Origin: Eleusine coracana subsp. coracana
Taxonomy: Eukaryota; Streptophyta; Magnoliopsida; Poales; Poaceae
Direction: 5' to 3'
NCBI GenBank assembly: GCA_032690845.1
Contig: CM064427.1
Coordinates: 9,125,501 to 9,189,500, forward strand
DNA: 64,000 nucleotides
Below are positions 22,773 through 33,070 of the stretch, one piece after another. The notes under the pieces were generated by a model. That model was given only the letters and a program-made list of their open reading frames with translations. It ran no database searches and was not told where the DNA came from. The translations under genes were made by a program, and so were the position numbers. The number at the start of each line of letters is the position of its first letter. Position 1 is the stretch's first letter.

Positions 22773-24032
22773 TGTAAGCCTCATGACCATTGATGATTGG
22801 ATCCCCGAGGTATAGATGTTTTGGTGATTAATGGCAACTATAAAATTGTGGGCTAATATCTACATGAGTGTTGTCTATGCATGAATCAATTCTAAACTCT
22901 TCTACAAATTTTATTGATAAAGGTTGCCTTAGCGATTGATGACAATGACCACAAGCATGGAGCTTGATGAGCTTGATGGAGTCCAAGGGTTGATGGAGAT
23001 GGATCAAGGCTAAGGACAAGCTATGGAGCAAGTGTTTGGAACACTTGTCTAGTTGTTAGGACTTTGAGTCCATAGGAAAAGGCGGACTATCAAGGGGGTC
23101 TAGGTTATGTCTCTTAGGTCATGCTAGTCGGTGATGTGTGTGGATGCTCGGTGAAATCACAGGCACTAGATGACAGTGGAGAAGCCAAGGAGCTATTGGA
23201 AGAAGTCAGGAAACAAAGTCAAGCGAGGATGAGAAGTTTCATCTTCTAGATAGAATGACTGGATACAAGGTCTAGAGAGACCAAACTGTACGGTCATCAG
23301 AGGATCAGAGAGTGGACTATGAGGAATCTGTCAGCACGAAGGCCCATAGAGATCGGATAGTACTCTTGGTCTATGGCTAGAGTGTCCTTGAGAGTGTGAT
23401 CTAGGTTGTTACTCTTGGTCTATGGTGATACCTAAATCAGTTAGGTGTCGGTGATCAAGCCTATCGTGATTGGTTATGAAGGCCATCACATGTTTGTACA
23501 CGGTTTGAGCCCGTCGTTGAAAAGGGCATCGCTAATGAGCGCCTGTGTCGGCTCGGGGATCCCGGGAAGTTCTTGAGGGAGGCGACCTTGTGCCTTAGTG
23601 GGAGCAGTGACGCAACTGTGTCTTCACTCTGAGAGTGATTGCGGACTCGTGTGTAAGAACTCCACTTGGTGACGGGAGGGACCGGCACTCCGGCGGGAGT
23701 GGTCCAACGAGGATTAGGGGAAGACACCATCCTTCTTAGACCTCGAGAAAAAATCATGAGCATTCCTTGATCCCTCTTTATTATTCCACAATTATGTGCT
23801 ATAGCTAGTAGGTTGACTTGTGGCTTGCATAGGCTAGTGTGTTTAGCTTCCGTATTTGCACTCAGCATGAGCACTAGCATGTGTAGGGTCTTGGCCTACT
23901 AGAATTGTTAGGTTGTAATGATTGTCAGGATTTAGTGGAGAAATTAGTAGCATTTTGAAGATTGTGGTCAGCTTACCGATTCACTGTCCCCCCCCCCCCC
24001 CCCCCCCTCTCAGTACGCTTTCGGTCCTTACA
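22773..24032 (+). repeat. 3' LTR of the non-autonomous Sirevirus-like element
   Basis: 1260 bp, starting TGTAAGCCTCATG and ending in a C20 run, CAGTACGCTTTCGG and TCCTTACA. It has perfect TGT...ACA ends, and the expected target duplication would begin CTTTG at 24033. Confidence 0.82.
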
Positions 24033-24811
24033 CTTTGGCCGATTGGTCATTCAGTAACACTCAAACTCACTTCCAACACATTTTGAGCCTCCAAACTCTC
24101 CTTCCTTTCTTCCACTCTTGATTTGTGAAGGGATTGAGAGAAGATTGAAGAGCTTCAACACCACAAATTGTCCATCCTCTTGAGCACTTGGTTCACTCTC
24201 ATCACCGACAACTCTTGTGTTTGTTATTCTAGGGAATTCATCCCCTAGACGGTTAGAGGTGCTCGTTGTGCTCCCAACATATGTGGTGAAGCCACGGGAA
24301 GTTCGTATTGACCCCTCCTTCGTGGAGTTGCTAGTGGAAAATTGAGTTTGATCTTAGTGATCACTTGGAGACGTTAAGGATTGACAGAGACTCGATCCTT
24401 TATGGATCCCTTAACGGAGACGTACGCTTTTTTGTGGAGCTGACCTTCGGTGAAAAATCATGTGTCTCCTTTGTGCTTTAATTCTTGTTCTTCATTTACT
24501 TGTTATTGCTTTTCAACTTCCTTGTTAGGGTTTGCTGTATTTTTCTTAAGCTATTTTGTGTAGGTTGCATGCTAGACTTTTTCCTTACTTGTACTGCTTC
24601 CTCTAGCTTGTATTAACTTTCTTCTAGCTTGCCTTGCTCTAGTTTTAATTTTTAGTCGATCGGTCTACTTTCCTAACTTGTGCCATCAGACAAGTACGAA
24701 GACTTATCCTATGATCATCGGTCAAGTCTGATACTGCGCGATTAACTTTTGTTATTAAGTCTATTTCAGAAATTATTGCCTATTCAACCCCCCCTCCTCT
24801 AGGCACTTTCA
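24033..24811 (+). repeat. 3' portion of another Sirevirus-like LTR
   Basis: This sequence ends TATTCAACCCCCCC-TCCTCTAGGCACTTTCA, the usual Sirevirus LTR terminus, but starts abruptly at the outer element's end. The outer element therefore inserted into this older LTR; the left part is outside the window. No primer site follows, so this was a 3' or solo LTR. Confidence 0.6.
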
Positions 24812-27424
24812 CCCCCTCCCCCACATCTTCAGCACCACCCATTTTCCATCACCTTGGCAAGCCTCCTCCCCTAATTTTACGCCAGAATCATATGCTCTCT
24901 CTTTTTTTTGTTTATGACCTCTATCTTCTTCAAGCGGTGAAACTCTATCACCCACGTTACTGTTTTGTACATCTCTCATGATACACCTTGTTGTAGGTTG
25001 TAACCTCTTTATTAACCACCACAAGCTCAACATCCGTGCTCAATTTGATTTCAGTCCCACTTCATCCGCTCAAATTGACATCTACACATCCGCTCCTCAT
25101 GGTGCAATACCATGCAAGATCGCTCCTATTTGCTACCCATCGACGACCTTGGCCCATGTATTTCACCTAAAAAAACTTGTAATACCTCAATGGCAGGTGG
25201 TCAGGATAGCATACAGGGGATTTTTGCTTAAGCCAATGACATATAAGGAATTTTTTTTTCTAGAAATCTAGTTCACTGGTTGGTAATAACCTCCCCTCGA
25301 TAAGGCCATCTTCTCCACCATAACCTCTACTCCCCATGAAGCTATAGAGGTCCTCTCCTTACTCGTATGTGCGCTGTGGTCCGTGTGTTCTTTTATGTGT
25401 TCTCTTTTATTGTATTGTTTTCAGGTGTTTCAAAATTTCTATTAGTTTTATTATAAAATATTATAACCTTTTTAACATAAAGGAAAAATCACTACAAGTA
25501 TATGTTGGCCCAAATAAAGGCTGTAGTCGCATCTACTGACGGCTTTTCCACTACCAGGTGGTACCTCTATCACCTTGTTGTCTTAACACTAATCTGACTA
25601 ACCCCCTTGGGCATCCCTCTAAAATATGTAGCTGCAGAAAGGTTATCCATGCCTTTACACCCTCGATCCGTACTTCATAACCCTAACTTATGATCCGCAT
25701 TAAAATTTAGATAACAAATGGATATGCAAAAACAAGAGTTATAAGTGACGTGGAGAATACTGAAAACTATATATAAAAAAAGAGAGACCTTACTTGATTT
25801 GTGGGTGGCTTGGCACAAATCATACATTTCTAACCTCATTGTTTTATACTTTCTACTTTTCTAGTAATTGAAAAGTCTGGTCACTGAGTGTAGGTGAGCA
25901 GCAGCCAGTAGTCGCTGGGGCGCACCCGGATCACGCATGGGCACGGCACTGGTGGTCTGCAGGTAGGCGTCGCGTCGCCTCCATCCGACGCGGACGCGTC
26001 CAGCCAAGCAAAGGCCGGTCTCTGTCGCGACTCGCCTTTCGGCGGCGCCGGGGACCCACGGCGCGGTCGGTGCCAGGTCATCAGGCCGTCAGAGACGTGC
26101 ACGCCGACGACGAGACGCCCGATCGGTGGCGGCGCTTCGGATCCATCAAGGAATGGGAAAATGCAGCAGGATTGATCAATGATCATCTCTCATCTCTGCC
26201 GGCCGCGCGTAGAAACGATTCTGGCTCAGCGGCTTTTCGCGCTTTAACTAATGTTTTTCAGTACGCAGCGCTGCGTCAGATCCTGACATCCTGTAATTTG
26301 CAATCATTGGGGAGGAGACCGTCGCGTCCGGGAACTCGACAGGATGTGATTTTTATTTTTCAGGCGCATGGTTGCAATTCTGATAGGCTCGGAAGAAAAC
26401 CAGGTTGGTGAAGTTGCGTGAGGGATAATGGCCACGAGTGGATCTGATTAATTGAAGGGCAAGCAAGGAAATTTTTCTGGTTCATATGAGGAACATTCTT
26501 TTAGTTGGAAAAAAGAGAGAAAATGAGCCAACATTTTTAGGGAGCAGAGATAGAGTAAGACCCGGCTCAAGCTGAACCACCGCCCACGGTACGGTGTGTT
26601 AACCCGATCTTCTGTTCTCAACAGGAGACAGTGAGCTAAGCTTGCGACCGCTCGATGCGAAATATACTGCTACTCTCGGAAAGAGCCGTAGGCTAGCTTG
26701 TTTACGCAAGCGGAAACGTGCGAGCACGAGAAGCCTAAGCATAGCACGGGCTCACATTGACCAACAAACTCTAGCAGCAGCCGCTGAGCCAGCCAAATAA
26801 ACACCGAACGGGCTAATATAGGTACACTTCCACAGTCCCCACCGCTCTCAGCCTGTCCTCTCCCCAGTGGCGCGAAAGGTGTTGTCAACACCACATAGGG
26901 ATAGGGGGGTTCGCTCCTTGAATTTGATTCCCCTATCGCTAGTTGTACTAATTGTGCGGTTAAGTGGTCAAGTTGCTGTGCCTAACCTCGCTTCATCCGA
27001 CATGTAAAGCGAGCCGTCAGACGTCACCTGCGTGGACCATCGGTTAAAGCCTATCGGAAACTCCCTCCTTCTCGTATTATAGTAGCGCTGTTGCGCACGA
27101 GGTGAGAGCGAGAGTTCCATCACTCCAGATGGGATTGGTCCCCAGGTTTGGGTAAGGTAGGGGCGCCGACGCCGATCGACCTCCTTTCCTCGTGATAATA
27201 TCAATCTGTTCAGCTCAGGGGGATGAATCGGTAGCACTTACTGTTATTGACCCGGCCCGTGCGTTTAAATTTGAACCCCGTGCCTGTCCAACTTTTATTG
27301 GTCACAGTCGCACCCAGGACCAAGCGTGGAAAAGAGCATTGTCGTGTACTCGTGTTGACCTGATGATCATATCTATCGAAGCAAGTTTTATCCATTATCC
27401 ATCCGCTGCTGTATGCCTGTATCC
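24812..27424. other. Unannotated intergenic sequence
   Basis: No credible gene. The composition rises in GC from about 25.9 kb. ORFs here are short, overlap on both strands and show no protein family pattern. A CACTACAAG at 25490 resembles a CACTA transposon end, but no partner end was found. Confidence 0.5.
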
Positions 27425-28235
27425 TGAATTCCTGATCGAGTCTGAACGCGCAGCACCGAAATGCGCCGCGGTGTCGGTGTGTGAGAGCAGCAACGGAAGC
27501 CCACGAAAAAACTAGCGCAGGCCGTGCACGCGCGCCGCGTGGACCGGGCCAACGCGTGTTATTCGGTGGGGGCCCACGCTCTTCGCAGGCCCAGCTAGCG
27601 AACAGCCTTTCTTTTCGGTGCCTGCGGCCCATATAGTAGAGGAGGGAGATGTGGCCCACCCAAAAAAAATCTGACGCCGTGTGGACGCCTGGTCCGGGGC
27701 TCCGAGCCGATGCGAGTTCTTTCGTGGGCTCTAGCGCCCATTAACGGCCTTCTTTTCGGCCTGGGTTCGTGGATCGAGGCGATGGATTCAACCCAGGTTG
27801 AGCCCGAGACGAGCGGCGTTGTAGGGCTCTAGCCTCCAGGCTACGAATTCCTTGATCGAGTCAGAATGCGCACCACCGAAATGCGCCGCGGCGTGTGAGA
27901 GCGGCAACGGAGGAGGACAACGTCGACGCGAGTGGGTGGCGCGCGGAGCCCACGAGAAATCTAGCGCAGGCCGCCGTGTGCGCGCGCCGCGCGGACCGGA
28001 CCAGCGCGTGTTATTCGGCGGGCCCGTCTAGCGAACGGCCTTTCTTTTCGGTCCGCGCCGCCCATGCAGCACAAGAAAAAGATGTGGCCTACCCAAAAAA
28101 GATTCTGACGCAGGTTCTTTCGTGGGCTCCGGCGCCCATTAATGGCCTTCTTTATTTCGGGTATCGAGGCGATCGATTTAGCCCAGGTTGAGCCCGAGCG
28201 GTCTTCGATTCGTGGGCTCTAGGCGACGAATTCCC
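27425..28235. repeat. Tandem duplication of a GC-rich segment of about 400 bp
   Basis: Copy 1 is about 27425-27846 and copy 2 about 27847-28235. Both run in the same order through GAATTCC, GATCGAGTC, CACCGAAATGCGCCGCGG, CTAGCGCAGGCC, GCGTGTTATTCGG, CCTTTCTTTTCGG, GTTCTTTCGTGGGCTC and CCCAGGTTGAGCCCGAG. They differ by small indels. No coding function is seen. Confidence 0.85.
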
Positions 28236-29532
28236 TTCTCGCTCGGCCCAGATTCAGCAAGCAAACGAAACTGTTGATCCTGCTGGGTTCTGTTCTTTGA
28301 CGACAGCTGATGCCACCCAAAACGAAAAACAAAATCTAGCAACGGATACCACTTCAATTCACGAACCAGAATGGTAGATGCCCATCTAGTTTTTCCCAGT
28401 TTATGTAGTAGCATCTTTACTGTCCCAGAATCCTGAAACCGAAGTCACTAGGCCACTAGGGAACGAGCAACCGCTTCCACCATATGCAGACTGCCAAGGC
28501 AGTCTGGGAATTTCCATAGCACGGTTCCTTGTTTCTCTTTGACGAAGTGTTTATAGGATCGGAATCACGACGGATCGGGGTGAGATTTGAAGATGTTTGG
28601 CCAGCAGACATAGATGATGACCACAAAAGTATGTTCACTATTTATACGTCTCCATTAAGCTTCAGCTAACTACAGCAGGAGACAATAACAGTTGCAGCAT
28701 ATACACCACACAACATTATACTCTGCCTAGCGAAATAAAAAGAAAGAGAAAATGAGACACTCCATAGGAAGCGAGCGAGACAGGACGCCACGGCTTCTCC
28801 GCTCCGGCAGGCCGCAACGACGGGAGCATACCGGACTCCGCAACAGACCAGTCTACATCTGCTGCTGCCGTCTCTCTGACGGTCATCACCAACATGCTCG
28901 CGCCGTTGCAAGCAGCCACAGGTCTTGTTTCAGAAATGATGAAGTCACGCGATGATCTCGTCTGGCAGTGCCACGAACCGCGTTCGCTTCTGGAACACCA
29001 CAGCAAAAATGCTTAATTAGATGACCGTCATCAGCAAGGAATTAAAAGCGATGAATATCTCGTTCAAAAATGTTTTTGTCAACCTGCACACGCATCGACG
29101 GAAAATGATAGCGCTCAAAGCTAATAAGAAAACGTAAACGTATGACAGAAGCCACCTATAATGCAATGCGCTTTCAAAATGACGAACTGAGGAATGAGCG
29201 TTTCACCTTGCAGAATGTCTTTTTATCTTGAGACGGAAAAAGAGGATGGGAGAAAAGGTCCGGAAAAGGATTGGCGATCGCGATAAGGTTAATTGCGACA
29301 AGGCAGTATCATCGAACAACGGTCGTTGCCTTCTGCTACGCAAGGCAGTTTAATGGCACGGGCTATCAATTTGACTTGCTGCTGCCAAGAACAAATTGGA
29401 TTCAAGCGATGAATACATCGCTGATGGGGACTGAAAAGATCGGCTGCAGAATGGAGGAGATGGACTCAAGGGTATAAACCGAGCAACTTGTAATGTTGTG
29501 ATCCGTAGAACTTGCTCAATTGAGTTTTTCTA
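28236..29532. other. Unannotated intergenic sequence
   Basis: No gene, repeat or RNA recognised in this stretch. ORFs on both strands near 28.7-29.0 kb have no family pattern. Confidence 0.4.
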
Positions 29533-29681
29533 ACGGGTAATGCTATACACATGACTGGGTCATCCGATCCAGCCTTACAACCAGTGTAAGCCACACGCAG
29601 ATCAGCTGATGCATGAACATGTTTTGCATTAGTCGTACACTAGAGTTGGAAGACCCAGCCGTATGTGAAGCAATTCCGTTT
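29533..29681. mobile_element. Small MITE-like inverted-repeat element
   Basis: About 150 bp with imperfect terminal inverted repeats of roughly 30 bp: the left end AACGGGTAATGCTATACACA pairs with the reverse complement of the right end ending GAAGCAATTCCGTT, and both contain GACTGGGTC/GCTGGGTC. No coding. Superfamily not assigned and no target duplication confirmed. Confidence 0.5.
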
Positions 29682-31467
29682 TCTAATTGAAGGCGGTGAC
29701 CAAGCAGCGTGTTTTATACTGCTACCAGAGAATAAGTTAAGAAAATGCCGTCACCAAAAATTCCGAATAGTACTTGAATAAGTTAAGAAAATGTTGTTAC
29801 GTACTAGCTAGTACTACGCATTGACTTTTTACCAATCTGACTTTGCCATTTTTTAAAATTTCTTTTTATCATTACTATACCTTTTGTGGTTGTATAATTG
29901 AGCTCCACTTAACCGTATGAAAAAGTGCAACTTGTGCATATGTTGCAAAATTAATGAAAAGTAAAAGGGGATAACCCGAGCATAGCTAATGAAAATACAC
30001 AGAAACATGCGACAAGCAGACAAGGACTTTGAGGAAGAGCTTAATTTTTAATTAGTCGGCACCAGGGAGATACTCTTGCAATGCATCTGTTGACAACATC
30101 ACAACAAATGAAAAATCAAGATAAACTTGGTTTGAAGTTTCAGTTAGATAAAAAAAAATTGTCCGCCCTAATTCCACGACTACGACCTTACAGCCGCAGT
30201 CAGGAACAGAGAACTCAACAGAAGAAATGTTTAAGTGCGAGCTTGACAAGCAACTGCATTTTTGCCTAGTCACTCAACCAGTCAAAATCTTGAAAATTCT
30301 TCTCGCATTATACCCGTCGCCCCCTGCAGCCGCCATTCCCAGCCGCCACACTAACCACCAACCAACAAACCGGTTCCTAATAGATCTGACGGCAATAAAA
30401 TCACTGGCCTGCCATGAACGGCATCGAACTGTCACAACCGTTGCTCGATCGAGCACTCAACGCGCCTCTCTTTTTCCGTTCACGCGGCCGTCGAAAGGTG
30501 GTGGCTTTACCTTTCTTTCTTTTTTTTTCCTTTCGCTTTTTCCGTGAGGTGACCACTTTCCCTCGTGGGATATGCTTTGATAGAGCTTGTGTTGCTCCGA
30601 GCACAACCAAAAGGCGGGAAAAAGCTAGCTCATCGCAGTTTCCCATCTGAATAGTAAATTAATCTGCTGTTATCTACCAGCACAGCAGATTGCTGGTTCG
30701 AGTTGGGGTTCTCGATTTGGACTCTGATAGAATTAGCTCCTGGCTGACCTAATTATTTAAACTCTGAAGCATGAACTATGCTGTTTCGATTTTTTCTTTT
30801 GTGGGAAGTTTTCAGGCATTTCTGGTGTGTAAGCATGAAGTGGAGACCTTGTCATCCAGCAGGACCAAATGGTGACGTGGAATGGGGGCCCTTGCTTAAT
30901 ACGCCAGCCTAACGTATCGTACACACCCCATGGAACACATTCGGTTCCAGGTGGATGCCCGAGGGGACACGTATGGCATCCGAAGTATGCGCTGTGTTTT
31001 GAGATCTCATCCCCTTTCATCTTGGTTATTATTATCCGGTTCCAGATCGTACCATTCACTGTTACTGATTAATCTTCGAACTACTGTAGTGTTCTGTCTT
31101 ATCTACCATACATAATTATGCAGTTTAATCTAGAACTAGTGCAGTTTTTAATGTAACTTGAGCTATATATCTCATCTTATATACTGCTAGTACAGTTCTA
31201 AAGACTTTGAGAATGTGAAAGCATCCTCTTTATACTATTAAATCCGTACACATGGCATTTTGGTTTATATTCTCACAAAGCTATATATATTGCGGGTCAA
31301 AATCTATACAACATGCTTCTTACGAGGAGAGATGACGAGCAAATATTCTTTCTGTATGTTTAATTTTAGTTTTGCGTCGACGGTTCACGTTCATCCAGAT
31401 ATTTTTGCAAACGATTTGCTGTTGGTAAAATTTAGCAAGACTGTAGTGCTAGATTCAAACAAAACCG
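29682..31467. other. 3' flank of the DUF4228 gene
   Basis: No clear ORF. If the DUF4228 gene is spliced (see that entry), its terminal exon and 3' UTR would lie here on the minus strand, but I could not pick out the exon. Confidence 0.4.
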
Positions 31468-32358
31468 CTAATAGCGAGAAGAGAGAAGCTTGAAAGCTAT
31501 GAATACTTTTGCGCCAAAGAAAAATTCTGGGAGAGATGGAAATAAAGCCTGTTGCATTCTTACCTCCTTGCGGCTGGCCTTGACGTCCTCGTACTCCGGC
31601 GTGCGTGGCAGCGTGGGCCACCTCTCCGGCGTCCTCGCCGCGTTCCCGGCTCCGGTGGCCGGCATCATGAACCCGGTCCCCCACTCGGGCGTGGCCGCGA
31701 ACCTCGTGTACCGCTCCGGCGTGGGCGCGAACGACGCGCCGGCGCCGCCCCAGTCCGGCGTGGGCACGAACCGCGGGCTCCGATCCGGCGTCCGCAGGAT
31801 CCCCCTCTCCGGCGTGGCCGCGCCGCTCCCGGAGTTCGTCGCCGCGCAGAGCTGCATGATCCGCGCGGCCGCCTCGGCCCCGTCTTTGCTCTCGCTCATC
31901 AGCTTCTCCACCTGCGCCTTGGGCAGCCGCATCTTGAGCCGCACGGGCCCACCCTCCGCGCCGGCGGCGACGGAGAGCGGCGAGGCCGGCGCGGTGGAGG
32001 AGGTGGAGGCGGAGGCGGGGAAGGAGAGGTCGGAGGTGGAGCGGCGCGTGAGCATGAGCGACTCGAGCCGCTCCCTGGCGCCGACGTGGAGCGCGCCCGA
32101 CCACGCGCGGCGCGGCGGCGCGGGCGGCCGCGGCAGCGCGACGAGGAAGTAGAGCCGGCCCGGGCGGAGCGGCGCGTCGTGGGAGAGCGGCCTGGCGCGC
32201 ACGCCGTGGAGCTTCACCTCCTCCGACTCGAGGAGCTGGAAACCCGGGTGGTCGCGCAGCACGGAGGACGCCGTCGCGGGGGGCTTCACGCGGAACGAGC
32301 TGCCGTCCAGCTGCATCACCTTAGCGCCCTTGCGACGGCCGCCGATGCTGTTGCCCAT
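31468..32358 (-). CDS. DUF4228/PADRE-domain protein, the one clear host gene
   Basis: From the ATG at 32358 the frame reads 296 codons to 31468. The start MGNSIGGRRK is chosen because family members begin MGN, a likely N-myristoylation site; the ORF is open a further 77 codons upstream without family similarity. The N-terminal domain includes KVMQLDGSSFRVKPP, VLRDHPGFQLLESEEV and LYFLVALP, typical of DUF4228 (PADRE), a plant family tied to stress and pathogen responses but without a defined biochemical role. LMLTRRSTSDLS and the block RLKMRLPKAQVEKLMSES follow. The C-terminal third has repeated TPE/TPD motifs (TPERG, TPDRS, TPDWG, TPERY, TPEWG, TPERW, TPEYE). At 31563 a strong splice donor (GGAG then GTAAGA) follows residue 265, so the last 31 read-through residues may be intron. 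High GC is typical of grass genes. Confidence 0.9.
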   Translation of the reverse strand: MGNSIGGRRKGAKVMQLDGSSFRVKPPATASSVLRDHPGFQLLESEEVKLHGVRARPLSHDAPLRPGRLYFLVALPRPPAPPRRAWSGALHVGARERLESLMLTRRSTSDLSFPASASTSSTAPASPLSVAAGAEGGPVRLKMRLPKAQVEKLMSESKDGAEAAARIMQLCAATNSGSGAATPERGILRTPDRSPRFVPTPDWGGAGASFAPTPERYTRFAATPEWGTGFMMPATGAGNAARTPERWPTLPRTPEYEDVKASRKEVRMQQALFPSLPEFFFGAKVFIAFKLLSSRY

Positions 32359-32640
32359 TTTTTTATTTCTTTGCCCGACGGTGACGACGGAATTGGCGCT
32401 GCCGGCTGGTGTTGTGGCCTCTGCTTCCTCCTCTGCTTTTTTTGTCTCGCAGCAGCTCGCGCGAGGGTGCGCGCGTTTGCTTGGGTTGGGCAGGGCGCGT
32501 TGTTGTATGTGGTGTCTACGCCTCGGGTGTGAGAATTTAAAAGAGGGGAGGGAAAAAGGCGAGGGATGGAGAGTGGGTCGGGGGGTCAAAGGTGGCGGTG
32601 AGTGTTCGATTCAAGGGTAAAATCTTTGAGAAAGGTGATT
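32359..32640 (-). promoter_or_regulatory. 5' UTR and proximal promoter region of the DUF4228 gene
   Basis: On the minus strand a TTTTAAAT stretch at about 32536-32542 could serve as a weak TATA box roughly 180 bp before the ATG. Pyrimidine-rich tracts lie between. Transcription start is not known. Confidence 0.35.
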
Positions 32641-32649
32641 GATTTTCTA

Positions 32650-33070
32650 TGATTTGCAAGAGGAACAAAGAGGTGTTTAGGCCTACAGCACTAGGCAGGC
32701 ACAACTTGTTTTTTAATGCTTTTGTTAAACACGTTTGTGTAAAGACAAGTATAGAGTTTACAAGGATCCACACACATCAACACCCGGTATATGCGAACTG
32801 GCAAGAGTTCAATTACGCGTATTACGGTCGATACAAGGGTAAACCTTTTCCAAAGGTGCTTCATTGTCTATTATATTTGCAAGACGAAGAAGAGATGTTT
32901 AGGCCTACGGCACTTGGCACGACTGGCGTCAGGTATAACTTGTTCTTTTAAAAAAAATATATATTCAAGTTTTGCACGTTTGTATTAAGACAAGTAGAGA
33001 TTACAACGACCAAACAAATCAATACACACATAATATCCGACTACTCTAAACAGAAGAATTGAACTACGAC
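32650..33070. repeat. Two diverged direct repeats upstream of the DUF4228 gene
   Basis: Copy 1 (about 32653-32815) and copy 2 (about 32876-33065) share GATGTTTAGGCCTAC-like, GCACTTGGCA-like, ACTTGTT, CACGTTTGTGT/CACGTTTGTAT, AAGACAAGTA and GAGTT/GAATTGAACTAC segments in the same order. No coding function. Confidence 0.6.

Larger units (their letters stand above)
4378..24032 (+). mobile_element. Non-autonomous Sirevirus-like LTR element, split by two nested insertions
   Basis: Four pieces become continuous when the inserts at 5862-10113 and 10467-21572, with their 5-bp target duplications, are removed: 4378-5861, 10119-10466, 21578-22772 and the 3' LTR at 22773-24032. The internal part carries one long ORF without RT, protease or integrase motifs, followed by GCCAAAGGGGGAGA and a final AAAAAGGGGGAGA tract before the LTR. 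This layout matches that of the Sirevirus at 1-4377, but the LTR sequence differs. The 5' LTR is not in the window. Mobilisation would depend on enzymes from a related autonomous element; that is inference. Confidence 0.75.

Noticed and set aside
25490..25560. CACTA-transposon end (CACTACAAG)
   Set aside because: Only a short match at one end; no inverted partner or 3-bp duplication found nearby.
28666..29006. Overlapping plus and minus ORFs as a host gene exon
   Set aside because: No protein family recognised on either strand and no clear splice or start context.
31391..32532. Long ORFs on the plus strand and in the other minus frame over the DUF4228 gene
   Set aside because: GC-rich shadow frames of the real gene, with Arg/Ala-rich low-complexity translations.
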